From the NCBI GenBank assembly GCA_965153455.1, contig OZ234497.1, positions 18,903,872-18,967,871 of the forward strand: 64,000 nucleotides of DNA. The letters run 5' to 3'. Made by a program: the position numbers and the translations under genes. Shown piece by piece: positions 23,959 through 36,284 of the stretch. Origin of the DNA: Sphagnum compactum. Its lineage: Eukaryota; Bryophyta; Sphagnopsida; Sphagnales. Below the pieces are notes generated by a model. It had not been told where the DNA came from, searched no databases, and saw nothing but the letters and a program-made list of their open reading frames with translations. Within the stretch, counting starts at the first letter, position 1. Every line of letters starts with the position of its first letter.

Positions 23959-25527
23959 GATTCTTTATTGAGGCAAGCACGCTTTTCATCTGAAGTTCCC
24001 CAAGAGCAACCAAATATCATAGAAGGGGTTCCGTCTCTGTATTTGGACCTTGCAGCAAATTCTCTAATGCATATTCAGATCTTGATTTCACCGGAAAGTT
24101 CAAATCTAGTACCCATCAATGAGCTCCAATGTCAATATTTATTGGGGAAGCTTTGTGATACTCTGAAAGGTGCAAAGGCATGCATTCAGGACGCATCCTT
24201 ACAACGCGTTCAAGAATCGCAACATACTTTGAAAAGTCTTGCACAACTGGCTAAGGAGGCTGAGAAACTTGTTCACGATTGTTGTGATGCCGAATGGATC
24301 CAAGCTGCCATGATCTTTGCAAATGCCCAGGAGCATTTTGCATCCTTGACTTTTAAATTAAGGTTGTACATGCAACTTTTGCAAAGCATTTTCCAGGAAG
24401 GAGCAACAAAGGAGTTTTTGACTAAACTTCAGGATCGAAAGCGGATAGATGATCTCAAGGATGAAGGATTTCACTTCATTGATGAGAAAGCAAAGGAGGA
24501 TCGACAAAGGTTGCTGTCAAGATTGACTGAGGTTGGCTCAAGTGATTCAGAGAAGCTCATCAAAAGATTAGAAATCTCCTCTAATCGAGCTACTTTTTTG
24601 AAGCATAATGGATCTAGTGTTATTGAAGCATGGAGAGTGGGGTACAAAAGTATTCGAAGAGTGTGAAATGGTCAACTAGGAAAGGGAAGTTCTGCAACTA
24701 TGCACAAAGTTACATGGCTTGGCAAAGATTTTGCAGAGAAGTGTTTTCATGGACCAGAAAATCAAGATATCCGAGAACAAGCATCTCTTCTTGCGGGATT
24801 GTCTCACCCCAATATTTTGCCCTTGTTTTGTTATGCTACTGGGGATCATTGTTGTTCCCTTGTTATGGAATTGATGGATGAGGATCTCCATTCATTGATG
24901 ACGAGAAGATTGGGGAAGGAGGAAACCCTTGATGCTCCCTTCAAGCTTCTTGAAGCGGTTGACATCATGTTGCAAGTAGCGGAAGGCATGAATTACTTGC
25001 ATCAAAACAGGGTGATTCATCGAGATCTGAAATCAATGAACATTCTTATGAAGCACAATGAACATGATAGGCATGTGTGTGCAAAAGTGGCTGATTTTGG
25101 GCTCTCCAAAATAAAGGAATTATGTTGTACATATTCCAACCTAACAATGGATCTGGGTACAACTCGATGGATGGCGCCAGAACTGTTTGGTGATTCAGAG
25201 GATCATAATGTCGGTCCAAGTTCGTCAAGTGAGTCCGATTTATCTTTGAAGTATCATTTCAAAGTTGATGTCTACAGCTTTGGGATGGTGTGTTATGAGA
25301 TTTTGACCGGACGTGTCCCTTTCTTCAATTATGTCAAGCTGATGGATCTTCGGAAGAGGATAAAGGATGGTTTGAGACCAGATATGCCTGAACAATGTCA
25401 TGAGCAGCTGTCCACCTTGGTTCAAGCCTGTTATCATCCTGACCCTAAGGCACGTCCTTCATTTCCTGACATTTGTGTGGAGTTGAGGCATATTATGTGC
25501 TCACTCATGGTAGATTCTACATCGTGA
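23959..25527 (+). pseudogene. MLKL-like module, copy A: DUF1221/HeLo-like four-helix domain plus kinase (exon 4)
   Basis: The exon follows TTTGGCAG at 23951-23958 and continues the hydrolase frame. With exons 1-3 the coding length is 2433 bases, exactly 811 codons. The first part (INELQCQYLL, CDAEWIQAAMIFANAQEHFASLTFKLRLY) follows the four-helix DUF1221 pattern of Arabidopsis MLKL proteins. A brace-like helical region leads to the kinase: glycine loop LGKGSSAT, VTWLGKDFAEKCF with the ATP lysine, ELMDEDLHSL hinge, HRDLKSMNIL, VADFGLSK, GTTRWMAPELF, DVYSFGMVCYEILTG. All catalytic residues are present, unlike many plant MLKLs. TGA at 24664-24666 lies just before the glycine loop; copy D has CCA there. 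A product stopping here would be hydrolase plus helical domain with no kinase. Ends at TGA 25525-25527. Confidence 0.87.
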
Positions 25528-27054
25528 TCCTTGTACAAGCTTTGTAAAGGGAGTAGTTCATTTTTGTGGAATTCTATATAGATTGATAAGTCTAACAACC
25601 TGAAGCACGGTCATGAGTGCTTGAGGAGGAGAAAATACAGATTTGTAGTTTAGAGAATAGAGGAAAGCCCAATCATAGATTCCAGAAGTAAAATGTGACA
25701 CATGCCCATTGAAGGTGGACAACTTTGCAGTTGAAGCTATATTGAGAACATGAATGTTGAAACTGGAGCAAACTAAGTTGTCAGTGACTGATTGAGTTGA
25801 GAATAGCTACTCTTGCAGTAGTACGATAAAGACATTGAAACTAGTGTGAAAGGATTGATGGTTGTTGCAAGGAGGTATAGTCATTAAGGTATATAGTAAA
25901 TCCACTCACATGCCCGTAAAACATATACATAGCGTTGTGGGAGCGTTAAGTGTGAAATTATACAAGGCAATGATGTAAGTGTTAAAAGGTTGAAGTAAAA
26001 AGTTTGAATGTGTAAGTGTAATTATATATGGGATTTACATGTCATATATGGATCTATTGACATGCAAGACATTGGCAAAAACGCCTATATGCATTTAAAT
26101 TGCTTCTAAATAAGGCAAATATGGTGTCCTTAGAGTAAATCAAGGTTTTTGAGTCCAAATAATGTAACATATTTTGGGCTTGTTATGTTTATTAGGAGGC
26201 CTCACTCAAAAAGGGGAAAGTACTAATGTGGGTGCTGGTTCACCTTGGCACAATGAGTGAATAGGAGATAATGTGAGCATCCCTTTGGGTCACTCAAGAT
26301 AATTGAGAAAACAAATTCAGATCACCAAATCTAGGATCCCATTGGCTTGAAAAAATGATTTTGAAGCTTACATTCAACCCTATCTTGTTGAACATTGAAA
26401 ATAATGAACCTTTTTTTACCATTTCCATTGGCCTTCTAAAATTTTCACATACCTATCAAACTTTATTACACAAGTAAGTACTAGTTCACTCAAGGCAACT
26501 AAAAATAATAATTCAAACCACCAAATCTAGCAATTTCATTGTTCATGCCTTCAATTTTTTTAGAAGCACATCATTTTTTTAGATGTCACTAACAATTTTA
26601 TGTCTCCTTTGAAAACGCTTTTCAACTTGTTGCCATAAAATGTCATAGTTTTATTTTTTCTCTTCATCTCACATAGGCATTGTTGGTATTTTGGTGATGA
26701 TGATACTATCGGGATTGAGTTGTTTCAAAGGCATTTGAGCACCAAGGTTTTCAATTATCCATAAGTTGGTTCGCACAATTACCAATTGTTCCATCTATTT
26801 CATGGACAACCTATTCCTCTTTTTGGTTTGAACTTGATTCCATATTGATCAATTCCTTTCACGAATTGAAGTGTCATAAAGTAACCTTTTGCAATCTAAG
26901 CACATGCCTCCTGAACTTTTCCCACCATGAAACGGGCTATAACATTAGGTCTCAAAAGAAGGCAACCTTTCAATTTAAATATCATTTCTTGCAAAAAAGT
27001 TGCAATAATTCATCTTCTATTGGATTTTGATCAATAATTTTTTGAAAATTTTGA
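25528..27054. other. 3' flank of the hydrolase-kinase locus, then intergenic DNA
   Basis: The first ~200 bases resemble the 3' flanks of kinase copies C and D (ATGAGTGCT-GAGGAGGAGAAAA), so the duplication units extended past the stop codon. The rest has no supported gene. Confidence 0.5.
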
Positions 27055-27944
27055 TCAACATAAAAATCCAACTTTCATGAGATTTTTTGCCATAGAACCA
27101 TCATTTTTCCTCCATAATGGATGGGTGACAAAACAACAACATGGATGGGTTAATGGAACCATTCCCATCATTATGGCCATTGTTGTTTTATCTCTAAGTG
27201 ATGAGTTAAATTCAATTTTTTTCGCTGTCACAAGTGATGTACTAACTTTATTCAAGAATTCATATAACAACCCAATTGTACAACCTCTTTTCTCTACCAT
27301 ATTTTGAAATGTATAAAATGGCTATAAATTTATAATTATTTTTTGTGGATTCTTCCAAAAATCATGAGAAAGAACATAATTTTTGAAGATGTGAGCTTTT
27401 TGAGTTCCAAAATCATTCCATTTAGACCAAGCATTTGAAACTACCATTTGCTTTGAACTTTTATGAACCTTCATTAACCATCTCAAAACTATGAACATCA
27501 TAACAAAGTGGGTGTTGAAAAATTCAAGGAAATCTAATTCTTCAAGTGTCCTATACATTGCTAACACCTTGGGCTTTTTTGTGACAAATGTCACTGTTTT
27601 TTGCAATGTTGGACACTTCTTTCACCCAATCAAGTTTTTCAATGTCCTCAATTATGAAGTCAAAGCAATGCGTGACAAAAGGAATCCACATATTGTGTGG
27701 GTATTCAATAATATTCATCATGCCCATAAGCTTTGTAATTGCTTACATTGGGAATCATAACTTGTATGACATTTTTTATGACCTCTTTAATGTGACCATG
27801 GATATAAGTAGCTATAAAGCTCGATCTTCTTTCATACTAGTGAAGTTCAACAACATGTTCCAATTCCAACCTTCTTTGCCATCCCATTTTGCATTTCAAG
27901 GTACGAAAAGAACTAAGGACAACATCCAAATGACAAATAAATAA
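27055..27944 (-). pseudogene. hAT transposase relic (DUF659-type)
   Basis: Pieces in hAT order are scattered over different frames. WIPFVTHCFDFIIEDIEKL (near 27700-27620) is the conserved W-P-C-HC-DL-ED helix. VFQMVVSNAW-like text KQMVVSNAWSKWND and VLSHDFWKN lie in 27606-27322. GLLYEFLNKV and HPLWRK lie in 27300-27055. Stops and frameshifts separate them. It encoded a cut-and-paste transposase. The N-terminal BED finger and C-terminal dimerisation region are not recognised. Confidence 0.75.
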
Positions 27945-28239
27945 AAGTTTAGCGTATATGCAATCAACGGTTAGATTATGATAAGTTGAATTATCAAATG
28001 CACATGCCTAAAAATCAAATAGATTTTTGAATTTAGGGTTTAAATAATTCAATAACAAGTATCTCTATGGCGAATGTTCAAAGAGATGAAAAAGTTCTTG
28101 CACAACTTGGGGCTTCAGTAAATCTTCTAGTTGTTGGTAGCTTTTGAATATCCTTTTCCAAGAAAGTGGAATAGAAAATTCTATGACAATTCCAAAATCA
28201 TTGAGTAGTCTAAGTAACAAAAATTGTTAAAAAAATAAC

Positions 28240-28790
28240 TCTTTACATTTGACAATACTGTAGGCTTGGGTTAGGTTTGATGCATTAAAAATGAATAATT
28301 AATTAATTCTAGAAAATGAATTCGTTTTAAAAAAAAGTAATTATTAAAACTTTTGTTAACAAAAGTGAAATTTTTTAATGAAACTTGTTTGAGCATTCAA
28401 TTGCCTTCCAATAACATTTATGTTTCGGTGTTCACATTCTCATCCCCTCACCTATTTCTGCCTACTAACTACATTTTTAATGCTCATGGAGAAAAATATC
28501 ACTAGTTAGGTGAATTATGACAAAATTTGTGTGGGGATACTCATCAATATTGTGACACTTTTTTAATGACTAACGAGGAACATGAATTTTTTTACTACCT
28601 TCTACAAAATTTTAGATTTTTTTCACTTCCAAAGTGCATTTATCATTTTTTCCTCATTTCCAATGTGTTTTTATCACAATTTTCAACACTTCAACGTTTT
28701 AAAAAAAAGAAAAATTGTTCAAAGTTTTAAATAATTATTTATGTCAAATCTGACCCATGGCTACGATAGTTATGGAACAAAGAAAAACAC
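28240..28790 (+). repeat. Dispersed repeat, plus-strand copy
   Basis: It matches the reverse complement of 54330-55100 over its length. Shared passages include TTTGATGCATTAAAAATGAA, a GAAATTTTTTAATGAAA block, ATTGCCTTCCA-TAACATT, and a CATGA-TT-TTTTAC region. The ORFs crossing both copies are similar but show no protein family, so this is probably a non-coding transposon relic. Confidence 0.75.
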
Positions 28791-29596
28791 TGAAGTTCAA
28801 ATATTAAAAAATGATAAACGGTCAAGTCCTTGGAACTAAAGTTGAACAAAAACAAGTTAAAAACCTTGTTTGAAACCAAAAAAAAAAAACATTAATTGGT
28901 TTGTCTTGAAATAACATTCGCAAATCCAAACCTAGGATAGTCATAAAAAGCCCTTGTTATCTTTTATGTGAGCACTCCTCCAAAATAATAGTATTTCTAA
29001 AATAGCTACTCCAACTTTTTCATGTATTTATTTTCTGTTTAAATTGCTTTCACTTCAATACACAAAAAGAAGATCTTGAAAAAATGGTGCAGAATCCTAC
29101 ATTCCAACATTGCACAAATAGTAAAGAGCTTAGTAAGAATGCACAAAAAAAAATGTAAGACTAATGCACAAAAAGCCAAAGAACTCAACTTAAGAATGAA
29201 AAAAAAAGAAAAAAAAAGAGCAATGCACAAATTAGAAATATAAAGAGTAAAAACAAAACACATAAAAAAAAAACAGAAACAAAACAAAAGGGACCCTACA
29301 ACCTTAGAACCCAAAAAAAAACTAAAACCCTAAAAACATTATGAACATGCTGTATCATGAATTTTGCTTGTACTATTTTAGGAGTACCGCTATTTTGTTG
29401 TTTACTATACTATTTTGAATCAAAGCACCAGAAAAACAAACAAACTAGTGTGAAGTGGGCATAATGAATTTTATGCATTAGCCAAGGTTTAATATTAAAG
29501 AATTCATTTAACATATGTAAACACAATAAATATATGCAGGCTTGAAAAGGTTTCCAATGTTTTGCAATCAAGTATCGCCAACAAGGCTTCACTTTT
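28791..29596. other. Intergenic, A-rich, no gene seen
   Basis: Many A-runs (for example 28880-28891 and 29195-29220), no credible gene. Confidence 0.45.
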
Positions 29597-29618
29597 GGGG
29601 GGGGGGGGGGGGGGGGGG
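29597..29618. repeat. 22-base poly-G run
   Basis: An uninterrupted run of G of this length is rare, hard to sequence, and could form a quadruplex. Its exact length in the assembly is uncertain. Confidence 0.9.
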
Positions 29619-29929
29619 TGTAATTTTTTTATCCTACCTATGGCCTTTTTTACTTGGGGTCCAATAGGAAGCTAGTAACTGGTCCCAAAAGGGGTCCAAG
29701 CTGAATAATGCTTTCATGGATGGGGCGTCAAATGGGGGTCCCATCTAATCTAATTTATACTTGGAATTAGGTGGGACCTCATAATGGAGTCCTATAAAAA
29801 CCACCTTCTCTTTGGGCATCTCCCCTACTAAAAAATCATCTGTATAAATTAAAAAGAAATAATTTATGATCATAATTAATTTGTAACTAATTTAATTGAA
29901 AAATTGCCCCATCTTCTATCTATCTATCT

Positions 29930-30310
29930 ATCTAAGTAAGAAGGAAGGTTGTTTTGTTTGTCATGTTAAGATTTCTCAAACCACACCTCTTGCCATGCTT
30001 TTTGTATTGTTGGAAAGCCCTTGATGAGGTGCATTTGAGTTGGTGGGTAATTATATAACCCTTGGGGTTAATTGGTTACCCAACTAATTATTCCTTTCAA
30101 AATCATTTTAAATATTTAATTGAATTTTCAATGAAAAAATTACTCAAAATTCAATATCTCTTACATCATAGGTCTAATAATTTCCAAATCACCTTTTATA
30201 AATCCTACTCATCAAAGGCTTTCCAACAATATCAAGAACATACCAAAATTCCCTTGTAAAATTTAGATTTGATTTAAATATGTTTGTAGTGAAAGAAATT
30301 GTTCAATATT
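29930..30310. repeat. Stray satellite monomer pieces in inverted arrangement
   Basis: The forward part 29940-30020 (GAAGGAAGG-TTTGTTTG...TCTCAAACCACA...TTGTTGGAAAGC) matches the unit start of the 17531-18790 array. The part 30100-30270 matches the same family only when reverse-complemented (TTGGAAAGCCTTTGATGA, GATATTGAATTTTGAGTAAT). The two parts face each other around about 100 bp of unrelated sequence. A (CTAT)n run sits at 29915-29933. Confidence 0.7.
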
Positions 30311-30700
30311 CAATTAACTTCTCCACCAAAGGTCACAACATAAGGGTAAATAATACCGTTTATCGTATGCTTCATTTTATGATATGAGTGCGTGAATGTA
30401 GGGCAGATGTAGAAATCTTAAATTCTTACAAAGTTTGGCACATTGACAAGTGAGATGAAACATTAATTTTCCAAATTAGCATTGCAAATATGAATGTCAT
30501 AAGAACATGATAATGGAAAGGATAACATATCACCATCTCCATTGGATACAGGAATAGTGTGTGAGTTGTTGACCCTTTCTTCAGACAGTCCCATTCGCAG
30601 TACCTCCCACTATCCTCTCTCCGGGATGGGGAGACACGAGGAGAATGAGGGAAGTAGAGCCAGAGTGGAGACTAATTCAAAGAAGCACGGGCAAGGCCCC
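30311..30700. other. Intergenic / 5' region of the LSM14-like pseudogene
   Basis: No independent gene seen. The GC content rises from about 30540, where the LSM14-like first exon seems to begin. Confidence 0.4.
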
Positions 30701-32656
30701 AACATTGCCATTTCATTTGTCGCCAGGCTCATCAGTCTCACTGCTACGAGTGAGATTCGCTATGAGGGCGTTTGATACACTGTCGACAGTGAGAATGACA
30801 ACATTGCACTGCGAAATGGTGTGTTGCTTTAAAGTTTTGATCTTGAACTCCTTTTTGGTTTTTTCTCGTGTCACATTGGAAGTGCTTGCACGGTCGACTG
30901 TGGATGGCAACATGCTAGAGTTTGTGGCCAGGCTATTGTCTCTTTCTGCTTTGGAAGCCGGGGTTTGAAGCAAGTTAGGGTTTCGGTTTTACTATTCCTG
31001 GCTTGAAGGAATGGTTGTGTGCATACTGTGTGGTTGAGTTGTTTGGGTTGCAGAAAAGACTGAGGGGTATCTGGCTCTGGGAATATCCTCTATTGAGAGA
31101 AAGGGTTTGTATGGATTATGGGTGGATGTCATTAGTGTCAACAACTAGGGTTTCATTTCCCATATATTTACGGTCTCCAAGCAAAGGTGCTCATTGCTTT
31201 GGACCATATCATAAGAGGTCTATTTTGGTTTGGCTTGTGAGTCATATTGTGCACCATGCTCTGACCCATCACAAGCTGAATGCTGAATTGTTCCAGCACT
31301 GAGCTACTATAGAAAGGATAAAGTGGCTATCTGGAACATATGAATCTCTTGAATTGCCACTGTATTTGTTTGTATTGGACTATACTAGTAGAGCATAGAT
31401 TTTGATTGCTACAGAATAGGCATTATTCTTGGCATCTTTTTATGGCCTTACATGATTGTTCCTGGCAATTCCTCTATCAGAGGCCATAGCCTCTGTTTGT
31501 TCTCATCAGTGGTCGGTATATTGGTGTTGGGCCAGTTTGTGTCTTTGAGTATAAAGAAAGTAGCAGAATACAGGAGCAATAAGCACAGTTAACTATCAAT
31601 TAGCTATATATCAGTTTGCTAGTTCGCACAGTCTAATTTCAATTTTTTGCAGCTGGGATTGGGCTGGCACATGGAAATGTCTTGTAGTTCTGTTATGGTG
31701 TCTTAACTTTTAAGATGCCCTTGGAGTCATCTCAGTCAACTGCAATATTTCTCCAACTCATGTGGGCAATGGCAATGCCTACAGCCAACATGATGTGGAA
31801 TCCTTTGGGAAAGTGCTGCATGTCCTTACATTAGGCCTAGGGATGGGCTTCCATGTACATGCAGTTAAACACCTGAATGAACTGACCTTCATAGAGGCTC
31901 GCAGTGCGTCATTTGGAACAGAGGGTTGAAAAAAGGATGGCCGCCAGATCCCAGCAAGTGACAAGGTCTATGATTACGTGATTTTCAGCATTGAAGATAT
32001 TGAGGTGGTTATCAGGCTTCAGTTTCTTATATCATGGTTGCAAGTTGAGGAGGCAATTGTTGGTGTTTCAAAGGAATGGAGATCTCAGTGCTTTCTTCTG
32101 TGAGGCTGGAGCATGCATTTACCAGGTTGATGACAACAAAAGTTTTCAGTTGTGACAGGCTTTGTTGTCAATATGGTCTGAGCAGGACTTAGAAGTAAAG
32201 TCATATCCACCACTACACCCCCTCAACTCTGCCACTGCTCCCTACTAATGCTGCAATTATTTCAATTCAGGTTAGCGGTCAGATGCTTGTTCCTTTCATT
32301 TCTTTGTTGATCTTCTATTGTTTGATCAAATATGCTCCCAAGACAAGGTATCATCAATTGGATTGAATACAGCAATGATATGTGCATTGGTGGCCATTTG
32401 TTCAAGCATTACCAGTAACAATACCTGGCAACATCCTCTCATGGGTCATATATTGGTGGGATACTCTCAGCAGGGTCATTGGCAGAGGCAAATGGCCCAC
32501 CACCTTCATATTTTGGGTTGCCACCAGCTTACAGGGCTGGGATGCCATCTCCTGGCCCATGGGGCCCCCCATCAACTCCAGCACCAGGGGCAAATGGCAT
32601 ATTGAAAGGGGAGGGGAAGTACAACATATTGAAAGATATCTTTCATATCATGCAGG
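30701..32656 (+). pseudogene. LSM14/DCP5-like gene fragment with introns
   Basis: Exon pieces line up with the plant decapping factor DCP5 (LSM14 family). ARLISLTATSEIRYEG plus YTVDSENDNIAL is the Lsm core (30710-30818), with TGA at 30773-30775 inside. Next come SFGTEG, TGA at 31927-31929, and KKDGRQIPASDKVYDYVIF (31909-31986). QDLEVKSYPP is at about 32183-32212. A Pro/Gly-rich piece (PPPSYFGLPPAYRAG, GPWGPPSTPAPG) is at about 32485-32600. DCP5 binds decapping factors in P-bodies to repress and decay mRNA. Introns are kept, so this is a DNA-level copy and not a processed mRNA copy. The FDF and RGG C-terminal parts were not found. Confidence 0.75.
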
Positions 32657-32830
32657 TATGTAGTAATATGCAGTTATTCACTTTGATATCATTATCTTAA
32701 ACTAAAAATGTGTTACAAGATATGATATCATATAGATGAGGCTTGAAACTTGTTTGCTGTATCCAGATACATAGTTATCTGTTAAAGGTTTGATGTCTCT
32801 GTTATCACCAACTACTATTTATGTGGTTGT

Positions 32831-34300
32831 ATGCTGAAACCAAATCTAACAAAAGTCATTCCATCTGGGTACTTGGACTTTGCAGCAAACTCTATGATGC
32901 ACATCCAGATGTTGATTTCACCAGACAGGGCCAATCTGGTAACAATCAAGCAGCTCCTATGTCATTACTTATTTGACAAACTTTGTAAGACTTTGGCTGA
33001 TGCAACAGCATGGATTATCATGGTCCATCTTTTTGAGACATTCAAAGATCCTATCACAATTTGGAAAACCTTGCAGAGACAGTGCAGGAGGTTGAGATAC
33101 TTGTTGGTGATTGTTGTGATGCCTGATGGATCCAAGTGGCCATGATCTTGGCAAATGTGAAAGAGCATTTTGCATCCTTGGCTTTTAAACTAAGTCTGTA
33201 CTTGCAACTTCTGCAGAACAATTTCCATGAGAGGGAAGACAATGTTTTTGAGTGAACTTTGAGATCAAAAGTGGAGTGATGATGTCAAGCATGCAGAATG
33301 TCACTTTGATGAGGAAGCAAAGGAAGATAGACAACTGTTAATATCAAGATTGATTCAAATTGGTTCAAGTGATTCAGAGAATCTCATCAAAAGATTAGAG
33401 ATCTCCTCTAATCAAGCTACTTTATTGTGGTACACTGTACAGAAGTATTCGGTCAGTGCCAACCGGTCAAGTAGGAAAGGGAGCATCTGCAACCGTGCAC
33501 AAAGTTCTGTGGCTTGGAAAACATTTTGCAGAAAAGTGTTTCATGGACTAGAAAAGAAAGATATGAAACAGGAAGCATTTCTTCTTGTGGGATTGTCTCA
33601 CCCAAAAATATTTTGCCCTTACTTTGTTATGTTACCAAGGATCAAAGTCGTTCCCTTTTTATGGAACCAATGGATCTGGGGATCTTCGTCCATTGATTGC
33701 TCAAAAGAATGGAGGACAATGAGACCCTTGATGCCCAATTTGAGCTTCTCGAAGCAGTTGACATCATGTTGCAAAATTGCCTACATCAAAACTGTGTGGT
33801 TCATTGAGATCTGAAATGAATGAACATTCTTGTCAAATGTGATGAACAAGAAAGGCATGTGTATGCAAAAGTGGCTGATTTTGGGCTCTCCAAAAGAAAA
33901 GAATCAGGCTGTACCTACACGAAGCTAATGATGTATTGGGGCACAACTTGATGGATGACACCAGAACTGTTTGGTGAATCAGAGGATCATGTTGGTCCAA
34001 GTGGTCAAGTGGGTTGAGTTTATCATTGAAGTATCCCTTCAAAGTTGACATCTAGATTTTGGGAGTGGCACGTTATGAGATTTTGACAGGATGTGTCCCT
34101 TTCTACAATTCCAAACTGAAGAAGCTTCAGAAGAGAATAAAGGATGGTTTGAGGCCAGATAAACCTGAACAATGTCCTGAACAACTGTCCACCTTGGTTT
34201 TGACCTGTTATCATCCCAACTCTGCACGGCCTTCATTTCTTGACATTTATGGCACTTTGGCATGTATGTGTCTTTCATGTTCATCACACTTGATGAGAAT
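32831..34300 (+). pseudogene. MLKL-like kinase copy B, heavily decayed
   Basis: It starts at ATG 32831 (MLKPNLTKVIPSGYLDFAANSMMHIQMLISP), equivalent to the ATGs of copies C and D. The DUF1221-like helices are recognisable up to about 33220 but frameshifted near 33010. TGA codons replace sibling codons at 33124-33126 (before WIQ), 33805-33807 (the arginine of HRD), 33817-33819 and 33949-33951 (the arginine of TTRW). VADFGLSK is intact near 33866-33890. The C-lobe end (KRIKDGLRPDKPEQCPEQLSTL) is in 34059-34322. This is the oldest-looking copy. The upstream splice acceptor AG seen in C and D is lost here. Confidence 0.85.
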
Positions 34301-35440
34301 GTTTATTGATTTCAGATCTTGATGGCGGGCAAAAGCCCATCAGGGCTTGAAATGGTGCTAAAGGGTCTTGACATCCAGCTTGAGATTTCCACCTTGGACT
34401 CCTTAGGTAAGGCTATATATGACAAGTTTGTTTTCTCTTTAATGGTTCAGGGTGGGCTTACTTTTCTTTCATGCTTGCTGATTTGTTGCTGTCAGGTCTG
34501 AAGTATCTTTAACTTTAGTATCAAGTTATCTCTCAATTCTATTCAGGTTGACTTTGTTTGCAAGCATGGAGAGATTCTCAGTACATATGAAGATATGTGA
34601 TAAACAAAAGAAGTCTAGGATTTCTGAAACTGTACTACAAGGGATTATTCCAAATGTCTTCCCCTGATTCTCTCCTGCTGCTTTCATAGTAGCAGACTGA
34701 AGATATGTTTATGTCATAGGTCAATGGAAGAAGAATGCAATCTGAATTCCTAGGTAGCCATATCTTAGGTAGCTGTTTTTGCCAGTGTAGGCCATTGAGT
34801 CATTTATTTAGATCCTGCAACATGTCTAATGGGATTGGAGATGTGAACCTACGATCACTTGTAAACCAATCTTTGACCACTTTGCAATTGACTTCACGCC
34901 CTGGGAATTTTCTACCAGGGTCTGAGAAGTTGGTTTTGGGGTCTGATAACTGGTTGTGAAATCACACATGGGTCCTGCAGGTGATTCAAAGGAATTAATG
35001 GTGGTGGTAGAAATTTCAGATGCTGAACTTTGTTGGATGCAATGGATTCCCTGGGTGTAGAGGTGTTGATGTAGAACGTATGGCATAAGGCAGGTCGAAC
35101 ATTTTCACTCCTAAAGTATGCTCTTTATTGGTACTTAAACTCCTCATTTTGCATAGTCTTAAACCCTTGTGTTGCCAAAACATCCATCTCCTTAGTTCCA
35201 ACCTGTGAATGAGCAATACAGCAACACTGTTTGTCAATGTAAATTATGTTCAGTTATGAGGCCCTTGACACTCTGGTAATTCTAAGCTGTCCAAAATGGA
35301 TTGAGTGAAGTTTATGATATGTTCACTGTTGCAGATTTAATATGAAGGCAGGTGGTGGAGCAATGGGCTGAAGTAGTGTAGAGAAGAGCTGCCAACAGTA
35401 GCCCTCAACTGCAACAGAAGGCAGCAAGGAGTGAACCTTG
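34301..35440. other. 3' flank of kinase copy B and intergenic DNA
   Basis: No supported gene. Parts of 34480-34560 (TTAGTATCAAGTTATCTCT...ATTCTATTCAGGTTGACT) closely resemble 22455-22490 inside intron 1 of the hydrolase-kinase locus, so this is a duplicated non-coding piece of that locus. Confidence 0.45.
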
Positions 35441-35560
35441 GCTGCAAGTAATCTAGAAATGTGACTAAGATTGCAGAGGTTTTGCAACATAGTGATGGAC
35501 TTGGAGCTGATAATCTTTTACAGCTGCTTAAAAAAATTGGTCCAGCAACTACCAGGTACA
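35441..35560 (+). pseudogene. Exon-like fragment, unrecognised
   Basis: One frame reads VTKIAEVLQHSDGLGADNLL then QLLKKIGPATTR and is followed by a GT donor-like site (AGGTACACC). The helical, Leu-rich text looks coding, but I do not recognise the family. It lies between kinase copies B and C with no visible continuation. Confidence 0.35.
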
Positions 35561-36284
35561 CCTTGGTACCTTGTCTGTGGAACATCTGTTTCTGTCACAC
35601 TGTTGACTGATAAACTCAGGCTTTGAATGTCCTCACACTGTCCTCTTCTGCTGGCTGCAGAAATGCTTTGAGCTCACAAGCTCCTTGGCAGCTCCACAAC
35701 TGGACTTTGGAATTGCAATTTGTGTGAATGTAATCTTCATCATGAGTAATAGCAGTTTCATCGAAAGTTTTCTTGACAACAAGGTGATGTGTCTCTTTCA
35801 GGGAAAGAAATATTGTGACTCTGGAATGGAGAAACATGACTTATTTCGATCTACAAGGTTTCTCAATCCAGCAATGAAGAAGAATTTTGTCCGAATGTGA
35901 ATATGGTAGCAACCTGGGACCAAGGAGTTTGATGTGGAGGATTTGTTCAGGAAGGAGTTTAACATTAAAATTGCAGCTGTATCATCTTTCATTGATACAT
36001 TGCACAGCGATTGTCTTCTACTGCATCACTCACCATGGAGATTGACATTCCCACGGTACTGTTTGATCTAAACCTTGGTTGTTTTCCACCCTCCCTCCAC
36101 TCCTCTGAGCTCCTTCCAAACGTCTCTCTGTGTTTGTGACAACGTGTTCAACTCCACCTTATAAAAGGTGTGGTGCTGCTCTATCAGAAATATGTTGGTG
36201 GGAAGGACCTGGTTCGGAAGAATAAGGGGAAGAGTCACTTAAATTAGGCATGATAATGAACTCTTGTGCCTTGGTTGCAGAGTC

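Noticed and set aside
24660-24720. A small intron removing the TGA before the kinase
   Set aside because: GTGTGA could be a donor, but no acceptor in reach keeps the glycine loop and the frame.
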